Part shown: piece by piece, positions 23,539 to 29,390 of the stretch
Layout of the letters: each line of letters starts with the position of its first letter
Numbering within the stretch: the first letter of the stretch is position 1
From: Actinomycetota bacterium
GTDB taxonomy: Bacteria; Actinomycetota; Actinomycetes; S36-B12
Length of the DNA: 29,390 nucleotides
Reading direction: 5' to 3'
NCBI GenBank assembly: GCA_947472655.1
Contig: CANJCG010000005.1
Span: forward strand, 1-29,390
The notes under the pieces: model-generated
What the model was told of the DNA's origin: nothing
Seen by the model: the letters and a program-made list of their open reading frames with translations, nothing else
Databases searched by the model: none
Translations under genes and position numbers: made by a program

Positions 23539-24270
23539 TTATAGCTTGCGCAACACCGTTACGACCTTGCCCATGATGGTGGCGTTGTCGCCAAGAATTG
23601 GCGCGTATGCGGGATTATGTGGCATCAGCCAGACGTGACCGTCGCGACGCTTAAGAGTTTTGACTGTTGCCTCGTTGTCAATGAGTGCCGCGACGATCTC
23701 GCCATTTTCGGCAGTGGCTTGACTGCGCACAACAACCCAGTCGCCGTCGCAAATTGCTGCGTCGATCATTGAGTCGCCACTTACGCGAAGCATGAAGAGT
23801 TCACCGTCACCAACAAGATCGCGTGGCAACGGGAAGACTGCTTCAACTTCTTGTTCTGCCAGGATTGGACCACCGGCAGCAATTCGGCCAACCATCGGCA
23901 CGAGTGCAGCACCAGAGCGAACGATTTCATCGGCAACAAGGGCGGGGTCTTCGGAGACCACACGCAACCGGGGCGCAAAGGCACCACCGTCACCCAAGAC
24001 AGCAGGCACCGGAACTGTTGGATCGGCCACCACCATTGCGCGTGGGCGGTTGGGATCACGACGTAGGTAACCCAGCTTTTCAAGGCTTTTGAGTTGGTGC
24101 GCTACTGAAGATGACGAGGTCAGACCCACAGCTTCGCCGATCTCGCGCACGCTTGGGGGATAGCCGCGATCTTCTACTGAGTCACGGATCATTTCCAGGA
24201 TCTGGCGCTGACGGGTGGTGAGGCCATCGCCATCGGCTGGGCCGTCTGGCAATTCCACAAGCTGGCTCAT
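23539..24270 (-). CDS. lexA: SOS repressor LexA
   Basis: 243-aa repressor-protease of the SOS response. The N-terminal winged helix includes LTTRQRQILEMIRDSVEDRGYPPSVREIGEAVGL, with recognition helix SSSSVAHQLKSLEKLGYL. A linker of about 40 residues, longer than in E. coli and typical of actinobacteria, leads to the S24 domain: cleavage site Ala132-Gly133 (IAAGGP), nucleophile Ser167 (SGDSM) and base Lys204 (ATVKTLK). All self-cleavage residues are intact. The ATG at 24270 has GGAG 6 nt upstream; an in-frame TTG at 24282 is unlikely. Two SOS boxes lie in the gap to the divergent chiZ gene, so it is autoregulated. Its RecA co-protease is encoded at 2618. Confidence 0.98.
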   Translation of the reverse strand: MSQLVELPDGPADGDGLTTRQRQILEMIRDSVEDRGYPPSVREIGEAVGLTSSSSVAHQLKSLEKLGYLRRDPNRPRAMVVADPTVPVPAVLGDGGAFAPRLRVVSEDPALVADEIVRSGAALVPMVGRIAAGGPILAEQEVEAVFPLPRDLVGDGELFMLRVSGDSMIDAAICDGDWVVVRSQATAENGEIVAALIDNEATVKTLKRRDGHVWLMPHNPAYAPILGDNATIMGKVVTVLRKL

Positions 24271-24381
24271 CTGAGTCTCCAAACGCTTCGTTCATGAGGG
24301 AATACTGGGGCAGACACCGATGGGAATCCAAATGTCAGACCCTTCCGGCAAGGTTCACGTTATCCGAGCGACACGCCAAAA

Positions 24382-24397
24382 TCAAACACATGTTCGA
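24382..24397. promoter_or_regulatory. SOS box 1 in the lexA-chiZ gap
   Basis: TCAAACACATGTTCGA differs from a perfect TCGAAC-N4-GTTCGA box by one base in the left arm. It lies 112 nt upstream of the lexA ATG, closer to lexA than to chiZ, and so probably mediates lexA autorepression. Confidence 0.85.
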
Positions 24398-24449
24398 AAG
24401 TGCTGGACGTGTCGCATGGATATCTGATAGAAATCGCACATACGTTCGA

Positions 24450-24465
24450 TCGAACAGGTGTTCGA
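24450..24465. promoter_or_regulatory. SOS box 2 in the lexA-chiZ gap
   Basis: TCGAACAGGTGTTCGA, a perfect box identical over all 16 bases to the one before recA. It lies 77 nt before the chiZ ATG and most likely represses chiZ. It is overlapped on its left by a second TTCGA (24445-24449), giving a slightly extended symmetric region. Confidence 0.92.
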
Positions 24466-24542
24466 GAGAATGGCGGAAACACAGCAGCACAAGGCAAGGC
24501 ACAACATCGTACAAGCTTCTTCCCCAACTGAAAGGCACGACC

Positions 24543-24950
24543 ATGGCGATCGCACTCCCGTTAGCCCCCGCAAGCCGCCCAATTCCACGGGCGCCTCGTC
24601 GCACCGGTCAATCCCACCGGCAGGTAGCAGTGAACGCTGCAGCCACTTCGACGAAGCAGTCACTGCGCCTCACTAAGCGCGGTCGCCTGGTCGTGCTCGT
24701 GTTCGTCGTTGTTTCGTTGTTTACAGCCTTAATCATGTTTGGTTCATTTGCCAATGCCACGGCAACCAATGCTGGTCCGGCAACCGCAGTGGTTGTTGTG
24801 CAGCAGGGGGAGTCACTGTGGTCAATTGCCCAGAGCATTGCGCCAAACGCTGATCCCCGAGCAACGATCAATGACATTAAAGATCTCAATGGATTCAATG
24901 ACTCTGTTGTGTCTGCTGGTCAATCGATCGTGGTTCCGGTTATTCGTTAA
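24543..24950 (+). CDS. LysM-domain SOS cell-division suppressor (ChiZ/DivS type)
   Basis: 135-aa single-pass membrane protein. A basic, Pro/Ala-rich cytoplasmic part (1-47) is followed by one hydrophobic helix at about 48-70 and an external LysM peptidoglycan-binding domain at about 82-133 (VVVQQGESLWSIAQSIAP ... LNGFNDSVVSAGQSIVVP). Size, layout and position divergent from lexA match M. tuberculosis Rv2719c (ChiZ) and corynebacterial DivS, which are induced by DNA damage and delay division. The ATG at 24543 has AAAGG 7 nt upstream; the longer frame from 24294 crosses the SOS boxes and is not coding. Its stop codon interlocks with that of the convergent antitoxin gene (TTAA). The function is inferred from synteny and domain. 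Confidence 0.88.
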   Translation: MAIALPLAPASRPIPRAPRRTGQSHRQVAVNAAATSTKQSLRLTKRGRLVVLVFVVVSLFTALIMFGSFANATATNAGPATAVVVVQQGESLWSIAQSIAPNADPRATINDIKDLNGFNDSVVSAGQSIVVPVIR

Positions 24951-25213
24951 GACGCAAGGTATTTTGTCAGTGCATCACGCACTACTTCGCTGCGGGATTT
25001 ACCATCAGTAGCAACACGTTTTTCCAGCAAGCTATGCAGTTCTGGGCTCAATTTCACTTGCACCGTTTTGGCGACTGCAGAACCTAGGTACGGCCGTCCT
25101 CGTCTCAATTGTTCGTCTGTGTAGCCGCGTTCTGCCTCAGCTGCCACTTGGTCGATCACGTCCTGGGTTATTGCTATCCCGCCTGAATACCCGTAAATCT
25201 TTTTCTTTTTCAC
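24947..25213 (-). CDS. Ribbon-helix-helix (CopG-like) antitoxin
   Basis: 88-aa protein whose C-terminal half (VKLSPELHSLLEKRVATDGKSRSEVVRDALTKYLAS) is a ribbon-helix-helix DNA-binding fold: a beta strand (TVQVKLS) and two helices. The N-terminal half, with RRGRPYLGSAVA, is the kind of extension that covers a partner toxin. The GTG start at 25213 overlaps the upstream toxin stop by 4 nt (GTGA), with AAGGGG just before. It is therefore the second gene of a toxin-first toxin-antitoxin operon, an order known from BrnT/BrnA-type modules. The stop codon overlaps that of chiZ. Expected to repress its own operon. Confidence 0.82.
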   Translation of the reverse strand: MKKKKIYGYSGGIAITQDVIDQVAAEAERGYTDEQLRRGRPYLGSAVAKTVQVKLSPELHSLLEKRVATDGKSRSEVVRDALTKYLAS

Positions 25214-25467
25214 GTGTCCCCTTCGAAAAGATAGTGATACTGCTTGGTCATTCGCATCGCGTGAATCACAAGGAGTCCACCCTTGTGATTTCTTATGGCA
25301 ACGATTTCTAAGAAGTTTCCTGCTTGATCGGAGCCGATATAGAGCACCCGTTCCAGCGGGTTATCAAAGTCAAGAACTCTGCCGTAAGTGCGGTAGTCGT
25401 AGGCGTGAATCATGTCGGCGTCCAAGATCCCGTGCCGTCGGGCGCTCGGGTGGATGGTTATATCCAC
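25210..25467 (-). CDS. Putative toxin of an RHH-paired toxin-antitoxin module
   Basis: 85-aa protein with ITIHPSARRHGILDADMIHAY, ERVLYIGSDQAGNFLEIVAI and VIHAMRMTKQYHYLF. The layout (His-Gly helix, Arg-rich strand, ILxIG, VxHAMxM...Y) recalls the small RNase-like toxins of the BrnT superfamily found before RHH antitoxins in actinobacteria, but I can only place it by pattern and context. The GTG at 25467 is preferred because family members start just before DIxIHPSA and TACGAT lies 9 nt upstream; the frame is open to a GTG at 25545, which would add 26 poorly conserved-looking residues. It overlaps the antitoxin gene by 4 nt. Whether it is an active ribonuclease is unknown. Confidence 0.72.
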   Translation of the reverse strand: MDITIHPSARRHGILDADMIHAYDYRTYGRVLDFDNPLERVLYIGSDQAGNFLEIVAIRNHKGGLLVIHAMRMTKQYHYLFEGDT

Positions 25468-25599
25468 GTGGTGATTATCGTAGTACGAAAAAGTGGATCG
25501 ATCAAGTGAAATCTGATCGAAGTGTGGCTCGAGATCGGCATGCACTCAGAATGCGGAATCGAGAGCCAGTTATGAAAGGACTACCAAAGATCTGTTGAA

Positions 25600-25713
25600 G
25601 CCAACCAGGAAGGGAGCAGATTGTGGAAATATCCGTGTCGTTTCAGCTTGAAATGGCGGGAAATCCCCTCAAAGGAGGAAAAATCTGCTCCTTGCCTGAA
25701 AACTGGTTCCGGC
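25600..25713 (+). ncRNA. Candidate structured RNA upstream of nrdR-nrdJ
   Basis: The arms 25606-25622 and 25682-25698 pair over 17 positions with one A/G mismatch and one G-T wobble; the inner 10 bp (GGAGCAGATT/AATCTGCTCC) are perfect. Below the stem GCC-AACC (25600-25606, sharing one base with the arm) can pair with GGTT (25705-25708) and GGC (25711-25713). The enclosed 59 nt hold small hairpins: TTTCA-GCT-TGAAA, GGG-AAAT-CCC and, as an alternative to the latter, CCTC-AAAG-GAGG. No convincing reading frame fits. It may be a 5' leader element of nrdR-nrdJ or an independent small RNA. I do not recognise a riboswitch class; conserved cobalamin riboswitch cores are not seen. Confidence 0.5.
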
Positions 25714-25736
25714 GTGTCGGTGCGTTCTCCTTGCAA

Positions 25737-25754
25737 ACCGGCCTAGTGGCCAGT
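25737..25754. terminator. Hairpin after the structured RNA
   Basis: ACCGGCC-TAGT-GGCCAGT: seven positions paired with one C/A mismatch, followed by AATGTTT. It could end a short RNA that begins near 25590, or be an attenuator in the nrdR leader. The tail is only weakly U-rich. Confidence 0.4.
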
Positions 25755-25776
25755 AATGTTTCGACCCCTAGATGTA

Positions 25777-25798
25777 GTAGTCACAACGTCGTGATTAC
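25777..25798. promoter_or_regulatory. 22-bp palindrome, candidate operator of nrdR-nrdJ
   Basis: GTAGTCAC-AACGTC-GTGATTAC is an inverted repeat with 7 of 8 arm positions matching. It lies about 145 nt before the nrdR start. The core TCACAACGTCGTGA is somewhat like an NrdR box (ACAC...GTGT), and a weaker CCACAGGTTGTCC follows some 39 nt on. NrdR as the binder is an inference. Confidence 0.4.
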
Positions 25799-25836
25799 TC
25801 CACAGGTAGTGGTTAGTTAGCCACAGGTTGTCCACA
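25796..25836 (+). promoter_or_regulatory. DnaA-box cluster upstream of nrdR
   Basis: TTGTCCACA at 25828-25836 is a perfect actinobacterial DnaA box. TTAGCCACA at 25817-25825 is one base from TTATCCACA, and TACTCCACA at 25796-25804 is two bases from TTGTCCACA, all in the same orientation. The absence of dnaA/dnaN or an AT-rich unwinding element argues against an origin; a link of dNTP supply to replication is more likely. Confidence 0.55.
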
Positions 25837-25888
25837 AGGTTTCCCAAGGAAATCCCCAAGACGGCCGCAGAAGTGTTACAGATGTTAC

Positions 25889-25928
25889 GAAAGTAAACGC
25901 AAGTGAATGCAAGTAAACGAAAGTGAAG
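25889..25928 (+). repeat. Four 10-bp tandem repeats before nrdR
   Basis: GAAAGTAAAC, GCAAGTGAAT, GCAAGTAAAC, GAAAGTGAAG: four units of the pattern GNAAGTRAAN with no gaps, ending directly at the GGGAGG ribosome binding site of nrdR (25928-25933). The period of 10 bp keeps the units on one face of the helix. Confidence 0.85.
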
Positions 25929-25941
25929 GGAGGTAAGCCAA

Positions 25942-26433
25942 GTGAGGTGTCCATTCTGCAAAGAAGACGATTCGCGCGTGGTTGATTCCCGTGCGGCAGA
26001 TGATGGTTTAGCGATCCGTCGGCGTCGCGAATGCGCCCAATGTGGTCGCCGTTTCACCACTGCTGAATCCTCAATCCTGTTGATCGCGAAGCGATCTGGA
26101 GCTCTAGAAACCTTCAATCGTCAAAAGGTGGTCAATGGTGTGCGTAAAGCCTGCCAAGGGCGGCCCGTGTCGGACGATGACCTCGCGCGTCTTGCTCAGC
26201 AAGTAGAAGACACGCTGCGCGCCGCTGGCGCATCAGAAGTGCCTACTCAAGAGGTTGGCTTAGCCATCCTGGGGCCGCTTCGTGAACTCGACGAAGTTGC
26301 TTATCTGCGTTTTGCGTCCGTCTACCGATCCTTTGACACCCTAGAAGACTTCGAGGCCGAGATCGCCCTGCTGCGTGCAGAAGGCGAACCACTGGGCCAA
26401 GAGCCAAGCAGTACCAGCAGGAATCAGCAGTAA
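25942..26433 (+). CDS. nrdR: Transcriptional repressor NrdR
   Basis: 163-aa nucleotide-sensing repressor of ribonucleotide reductase genes. The N-terminal zinc ribbon has ligands Cys3, Cys6, Cys31 and Cys34 (MRCPFCKEDD ... RRECAQCGRRF), followed by an ATP-cone from about residue 46 (LLIAKRSGALETFNRQKVVNGVRKAC) that reads ATP versus dATP. The GTG start at 25942 gives the invariant MRCPFC opening and has GGGAGG 8 nt upstream. The C-terminus ends in a Ser/Gln-rich tail. nrdJ follows after 65 nt in the same direction, the nrdR-nrdJ order known from Streptomyces, so it probably controls its own operon. Confidence 0.98.
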   Translation: MRCPFCKEDDSRVVDSRAADDGLAIRRRRECAQCGRRFTTAESSILLIAKRSGALETFNRQKVVNGVRKACQGRPVSDDDLARLAQQVEDTLRAAGASEVPTQEVGLAILGPLRELDEVAYLRFASVYRSFDTLEDFEAEIALLRAEGEPLGQEPSSTSRNQQ

Positions 26434-26498
26434 ACATTCACAGCAGTCCCAAAGAGGCTTCCCGGTCCTTATCCGTAAATGAAAGAAAGGCACCACCC

Positions 26499-29363
26499 AT
26501 GTCGGTCACCATCAGTACTCCGGCCAGTACCAAAGAGGGCTTCATCCACAACACCCTGAACAAGCCGGGGTTGGTCATGGATCGTCTGTATACCCAGGCA
26601 GGCAAGCATCCGTATGAAACCGTGACGTGGGAACGTCGCGACGTTGTTCAGACGAATTGGAAGACCGGCGAAATCGTCTTTGAGCAGCGCGGCGTTGAGT
26701 TCCCTGATTTTTGGAGTGTCAATGCTTCAACCATCGTCACCACCAAATATTTCCGCGGTGCTGTTGGCGCAGAGAACCGCGAATGGAGCTTGAAGCAGCT
26801 CATCGATCGAGTGGTGCTTACCTACACCAAAGCTGGTCGCGAGAACGGATACTTCCGCACCGAAGCTGACGGCGACATATTCGAGGTTGAACTGACCGAC
26901 ATGTTGATCAATCAGGTCTTCAGCTTCAACTCACCAGTGTGGTTCAACGTGGGTACCAACTCACCACAGCAAGTCAGCGCCTGCTTCATCTTGAGCGTTG
27001 ATGACACCATGGATTCGATCCTGAACTGGTACCGCGAAGAAGGCATGATCTTTAAGGGCGGATCAGGCGCAGGCTTGAACCTCTCGCGCATCCGTAGCGC
27101 CAAGGAACTCCTAAAGTCTTCAGGTGGCACTGCATCAGGTCCTGTTAGCTTCATGCGCGGCGCAGATGCATCAGCTGGAACCATTAAGAGCGGTGGCGCA
27201 ACAAGGCGAGCAGCCAAGATGGTCGTGCTCGATGTTGATCACCCAGACATCGAAGAATTCATTGAGACCAAGGTGCGCGAAGAAGACAAGATTCGCGTAC
27301 TTCGCGACGCAGGCTATGACATGGACCTTGGCGGCAAAGACATTGTCAGCGTGCAGTACCAAAACGCTAACAACTCAGTGCGCGTCAGTGACTTGTTTAT
27401 GCGCGCCGTTGAAAATGACGAGCCATTTGGTTTGACTGCACGCACCGATGGTGCAGTGGTGGAAACAATCAATGCAAAACAGCTCTTCCGCAAGATGAGC
27501 GAAGCTGCATGGGCGTGTGCTGATCCTGGTATCCAGTACGACGACACGATTAATGACTGGCACACCAACCCAGAAACGGGCCGGATCAATGCGTCCAACC
27601 CATGTTCTGAATACATGAGCCTTGATAACTCATCGTGCAACCTTGCCAGCTTGAACTTGATGAAGTTCTTGAACGAAGACGGCTCCTTTGATGCAGTGCG
27701 CTTTGCAAAGGCTGCTGAATTCATCATCACGGCAATGGATATCTCGATCTGTTTTGCAGACTTCCCAACCGAGCCAATTGCGGACACCACCCGTCGTTAT
27801 CGCCAGCTCGGTATCGGTTACGCAAATCTTGGTGCCTTGCTGATGGCAACTGGCTTGCCTTATGACTCTGAAGGTGGCCGCGCATTTGCAGCCGCAATCA
27901 CGAGCCTTATGACAGGTTCTGCCTACAAGCGCAGTGCCGAACTTGCCGGCATCGTTGGTGCCTACGACGGTTACGCACGTAATGAAGATGGTCACAAGCG
28001 AGTCATGCGCAAGCATGCAGCAGCCAACGACAACGTGCGCACCATGACTGCACTTGATTCAGATGTGCAAAAGGTTGCTAACAAGGTCTGGGAAGAAGCA
28101 CTCAAGACGGGCGAGAAGAACGGCTGGCGTAACGCGCAGGCCTCAGTTCTTGCTCCTACCGGCACCATCGGCTTCATGATGGATTGCGACACCACTGGTA
28201 TTGAGCCTGACTTCTCGTTGGTCAAGTTCAAGAAGCTTGTTGGCGGCGGTTCGATGCAGATTGTGAACCAGACCATTCCTTTGGCTCTTCGCCGTTTGAA
28301 CTACACCGAAGAAACCATCGAAGCCATCATTGAATTCATCGGCACCAACGGTCACGTCATTGATGCTCCTGGTCTGAAGTTAGAGCATTACGCAATCTTT
28401 GACACTGCCATGGGTGCTCGTTCAATCACGCCAATGGGCCACGTGCGCATGATGGCTGCAGTTCAGCCATTCATCTCCGGTGCAATTTCCAAGACCGTGA
28501 ATATGCCAACTGAAGCAACCGTCGACGAAGTTGAAGAGATCTACTTCGAAGCTTGGAAGATGGGCGTCAAAGCACTTGCTATCTACCGTGACAACTGCAA
28601 GGTCGGTCAGCCACTGAGTGATGCCAAGGCCAAGAAGGTCGACGAAATTGTCGAAATGACGGCCGAAGCGATTGCGGCACTCACCAACCAGCCAACACGT
28701 AAGCGTCTGCCTAAGTCACGCCCATCTCGCACCACAAGCTTCAGCGTTGCTGGCGCCGAGGGCTACATGACCGCAGGCAGCTACGAAGATGGCCAACTTG
28801 GTGAAGTCTTCTTGAAGCTCGGTAAGCAGGGTTCCACGCTTGCTGGTGTGATGGACGCGTTCTCGATTGCTATCAGCATCGCCATTCAATACGGCGTTCC
28901 GCTCGAAGCCTTCGTGAGCAAGTTCGTGAACATGCGCTTTGAGCCTGCAGGTATGACCGACGATCCAGATATCCGGATCAGCCAGTCGATCATGGACTAC
29001 ATCTTCCGTCGCTTGGCATTGGATTACTTGCCATTTGAGCAGCGCGAAGCACTCAGCATCTTCACCGCTGAAGAGCGCACTGCAACAGTGAACAGCAACT
29101 ACGCAACTCCAGCACCGGCAGCAGATTTCGATAATGAGATCGATGAAGTTGTTGCAGCTGAAGTGCAAGAAGTTGTTGCCAAGGTTGAGGCACCTGCGGC
29201 CAAGGCCGACATTAAGTTGGCTCACTCAAGCGCTGAACTGATGGAGCAGATCACTGGCACAGCAAGTGATGCACCGCTGTGCATGACCTGCGGTATCAAG
29301 ATGCGCCCAGCAGGTAGCTGCTACGTCTGTGAAGGTTGCGGCAGCACCAGCGGTTGCAGCTAA
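26499..29363 (+). CDS. nrdJ: Adenosylcobalamin-dependent (class II) ribonucleotide reductase
   Basis: 954-aa class II enzyme that reduces ribonucleotides to deoxyribonucleotides using adenosylcobalamin, without needing oxygen. Active-site residues are visible: redox Cys162 (SACFILS), thiyl-radical Cys369 and Glu371 in NPCSEY, and redox partner Cys380 (SSCNLASL), with the 369-380 spacing found in the L. leichmannii enzyme. A long C-terminal region ends in a cysteine-rich zinc-ribbon-like tail (Cys928, 931, 941, 944, 947, 953) that shuttles electrons from thioredoxin or binds zinc. AAAGG lies 8 nt before the ATG. No class I genes (nrdAB) are in view. The enzyme implies a need for B12, made or imported. 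Length is normal for the long actinobacterial NrdJ. Confidence 0.98.
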   Translation: MSVTISTPASTKEGFIHNTLNKPGLVMDRLYTQAGKHPYETVTWERRDVVQTNWKTGEIVFEQRGVEFPDFWSVNASTIVTTKYFRGAVGAENREWSLKQLIDRVVLTYTKAGRENGYFRTEADGDIFEVELTDMLINQVFSFNSPVWFNVGTNSPQQVSACFILSVDDTMDSILNWYREEGMIFKGGSGAGLNLSRIRSAKELLKSSGGTASGPVSFMRGADASAGTIKSGGATRRAAKMVVLDVDHPDIEEFIETKVREEDKIRVLRDAGYDMDLGGKDIVSVQYQNANNSVRVSDLFMRAVENDEPFGLTARTDGAVVETINAKQLFRKMSEAAWACADPGIQYDDTINDWHTNPETGRINASNPCSEYMSLDNSSCNLASLNLMKFLNEDGSFDAVRFAKAAEFIITAMDISICFADFPTEPIADTTRRYRQLGIGYANLGALLMATGLPYDSEGGRAFAAAITSLMTGSAYKRSAELAGIVGAYDGYARNEDGHKRVMRKHAAANDNVRTMTALDSDVQKVANKVWEEALKTGEKNGWRNAQASVLAPTGTIGFMMDCDTTGIEPDFSLVKFKKLVGGGSMQIVNQTIPLALRRLNYTEETIEAIIEFIGTNGHVIDAPGLKLEHYAIFDTAMGARSITPMGHVRMMAAVQPFISGAISKTVNMPTEATVDEVEEIYFEAWKMGVKALAIYRDNCKVGQPLSDAKAKKVDEIVEMTAEAIAALTNQPTRKRLPKSRPSRTTSFSVAGAEGYMTAGSYEDGQLGEVFLKLGKQGSTLAGVMDAFSIAISIAIQYGVPLEAFVSKFVNMRFEPAGMTDDPDIRISQSIMDYIFRRLALDYLPFEQREALSIFTAEERTATVNSNYATPAPAADFDNEIDEVVAAEVQEVVAKVEAPAAKADIKLAHSSAELMEQITGTASDAPLCMTCGIKMRPAGSCYVCEGCGSTSGCS

Positions 29364-29366
29364 TCG

Positions 29367-29386
29367 CTACACGCTTACTCGTGGAG
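29367..29386 (+). terminator. Possible terminator stem after nrdJ
   Basis: CTACACG-CTTACT-CGTGGAG pairs at six of seven positions (one A/G mismatch) 3 nt after the nrdJ stop. The window ends 4 nt later, so any U-tract cannot be seen. Confidence 0.3.
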
Positions 29387-29390
29387 GGCT

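Noticed and set aside
25603..25622. Resemblance of GGAAGGGAGCAG to the SRP RNA apical loop
   Set aside because: The CC-GGAA-GG stem-loop and its partner strand are absent; the bases belong instead to the long stem.
25600..25760. Cobalamin riboswitch before nrdR-nrdJ
   Set aside because: The B12-box GCCACTG and the GGTGNNAA core are not found; a class II reductase is also not the expected target of B12 repression.
25796..25836. Chromosomal replication origin
   Set aside because: Only one perfect and two weak DnaA boxes, no AT-rich unwinding region, and no dnaA, dnaN or rpmH nearby.
1..29390. CRISPR array, insertion sequence, prophage, tRNA or rRNA gene
   Set aside because: Looked for repeat-spacer units, transposase or integrase motifs, terminal repeats and tRNA cloverleaf signatures; none seen.

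Overview
The window looks like chromosome of an actinobacterium (Actinomycetota) with roughly balanced GC content (judged by eye, not computed). Four things support this: the order miaB - LigB-like gene - miaA - dapF - hflX; a lexA gene divergent from a LysM 'ChiZ-type' cell-division suppressor; SOS boxes of the actinobacterial/Gram-positive type (TCGAAC-N4-GTTCGA); and an nrdR-nrdJ pair. I see no phage, IS element, CRISPR array, rRNA or tRNA. The genome is compact: neighbours often share 4-nt start/stop overlaps, and three convergent pairs overlap at their 3' ends. The lineage below phylum cannot be fixed from this sequence alone.

Layout. (1) 1-2.1 kb, minus strand: argG and a VapC/Phd-type toxin-antitoxin pair. 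(2) 2.2-4.3 kb: a small two-helix membrane protein, then SOS-controlled recA-recX, closed by a bidirectional terminator. (3) 4.3-11.7 kb, an accessory block: a 1-Cys peroxiredoxin, an MMPL exporter followed by a 14-helix-type MFS exporter, a DUF3048 lipoprotein, an SDR dehydrogenase and a small Ser/Thr-rich membrane-anchored protein. (4) 11.7-20.9 kb, core block: miaB, a LigB-like protein, miaA, dapF, hflX and dinG, interrupted between miaA and dapF by a divergent PIG-L deacetylase / GT4 glycosyltransferase pair. (5) 21.0-23.4 kb: two coupled acyl-CoA dehydrogenases ending in a striking 17-bp hairpin. (6) 23.5-25.5 kb: lexA, divergent chiZ with two SOS boxes between them, and a second toxin-antitoxin pair in toxin-first order. 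(7) 25.5-29.4 kb: a 400-bp non-coding region rich in structure, followed by nrdR and the B12-dependent ribonucleotide reductase nrdJ.

How it works together. LexA would repress recA-recX, itself and chiZ through three near-identical 16-bp boxes. DNA damage would then raise recombination (RecA/RecX) and halt division (ChiZ), while NrdR controls dNTP supply by NrdJ. MiaA and MiaB act in sequence on A37 of tRNAs; DapF supplies meso-DAP for wall and lysine; HflX rescues ribosomes.

The most notable observations are: (a) six genes (argG, the 75-aa protein, the MFS gene, miaB, the GT4 gene, dapF) carry a TANNNT -10 hexamer 6-8 nt before the start codon and no Shine-Dalgarno, which suggests leaderless transcripts and corrects several starts; (b) an unannotated structured element of about 150 nt lies upstream of nrdR-nrdJ, followed by a palindrome, a DnaA-box cluster and four 10-bp tandem repeats; (c) there is a divergent deacetylase/glycosyltransferase pair whose deacetylase overlaps miaA by 64 bp antisense.
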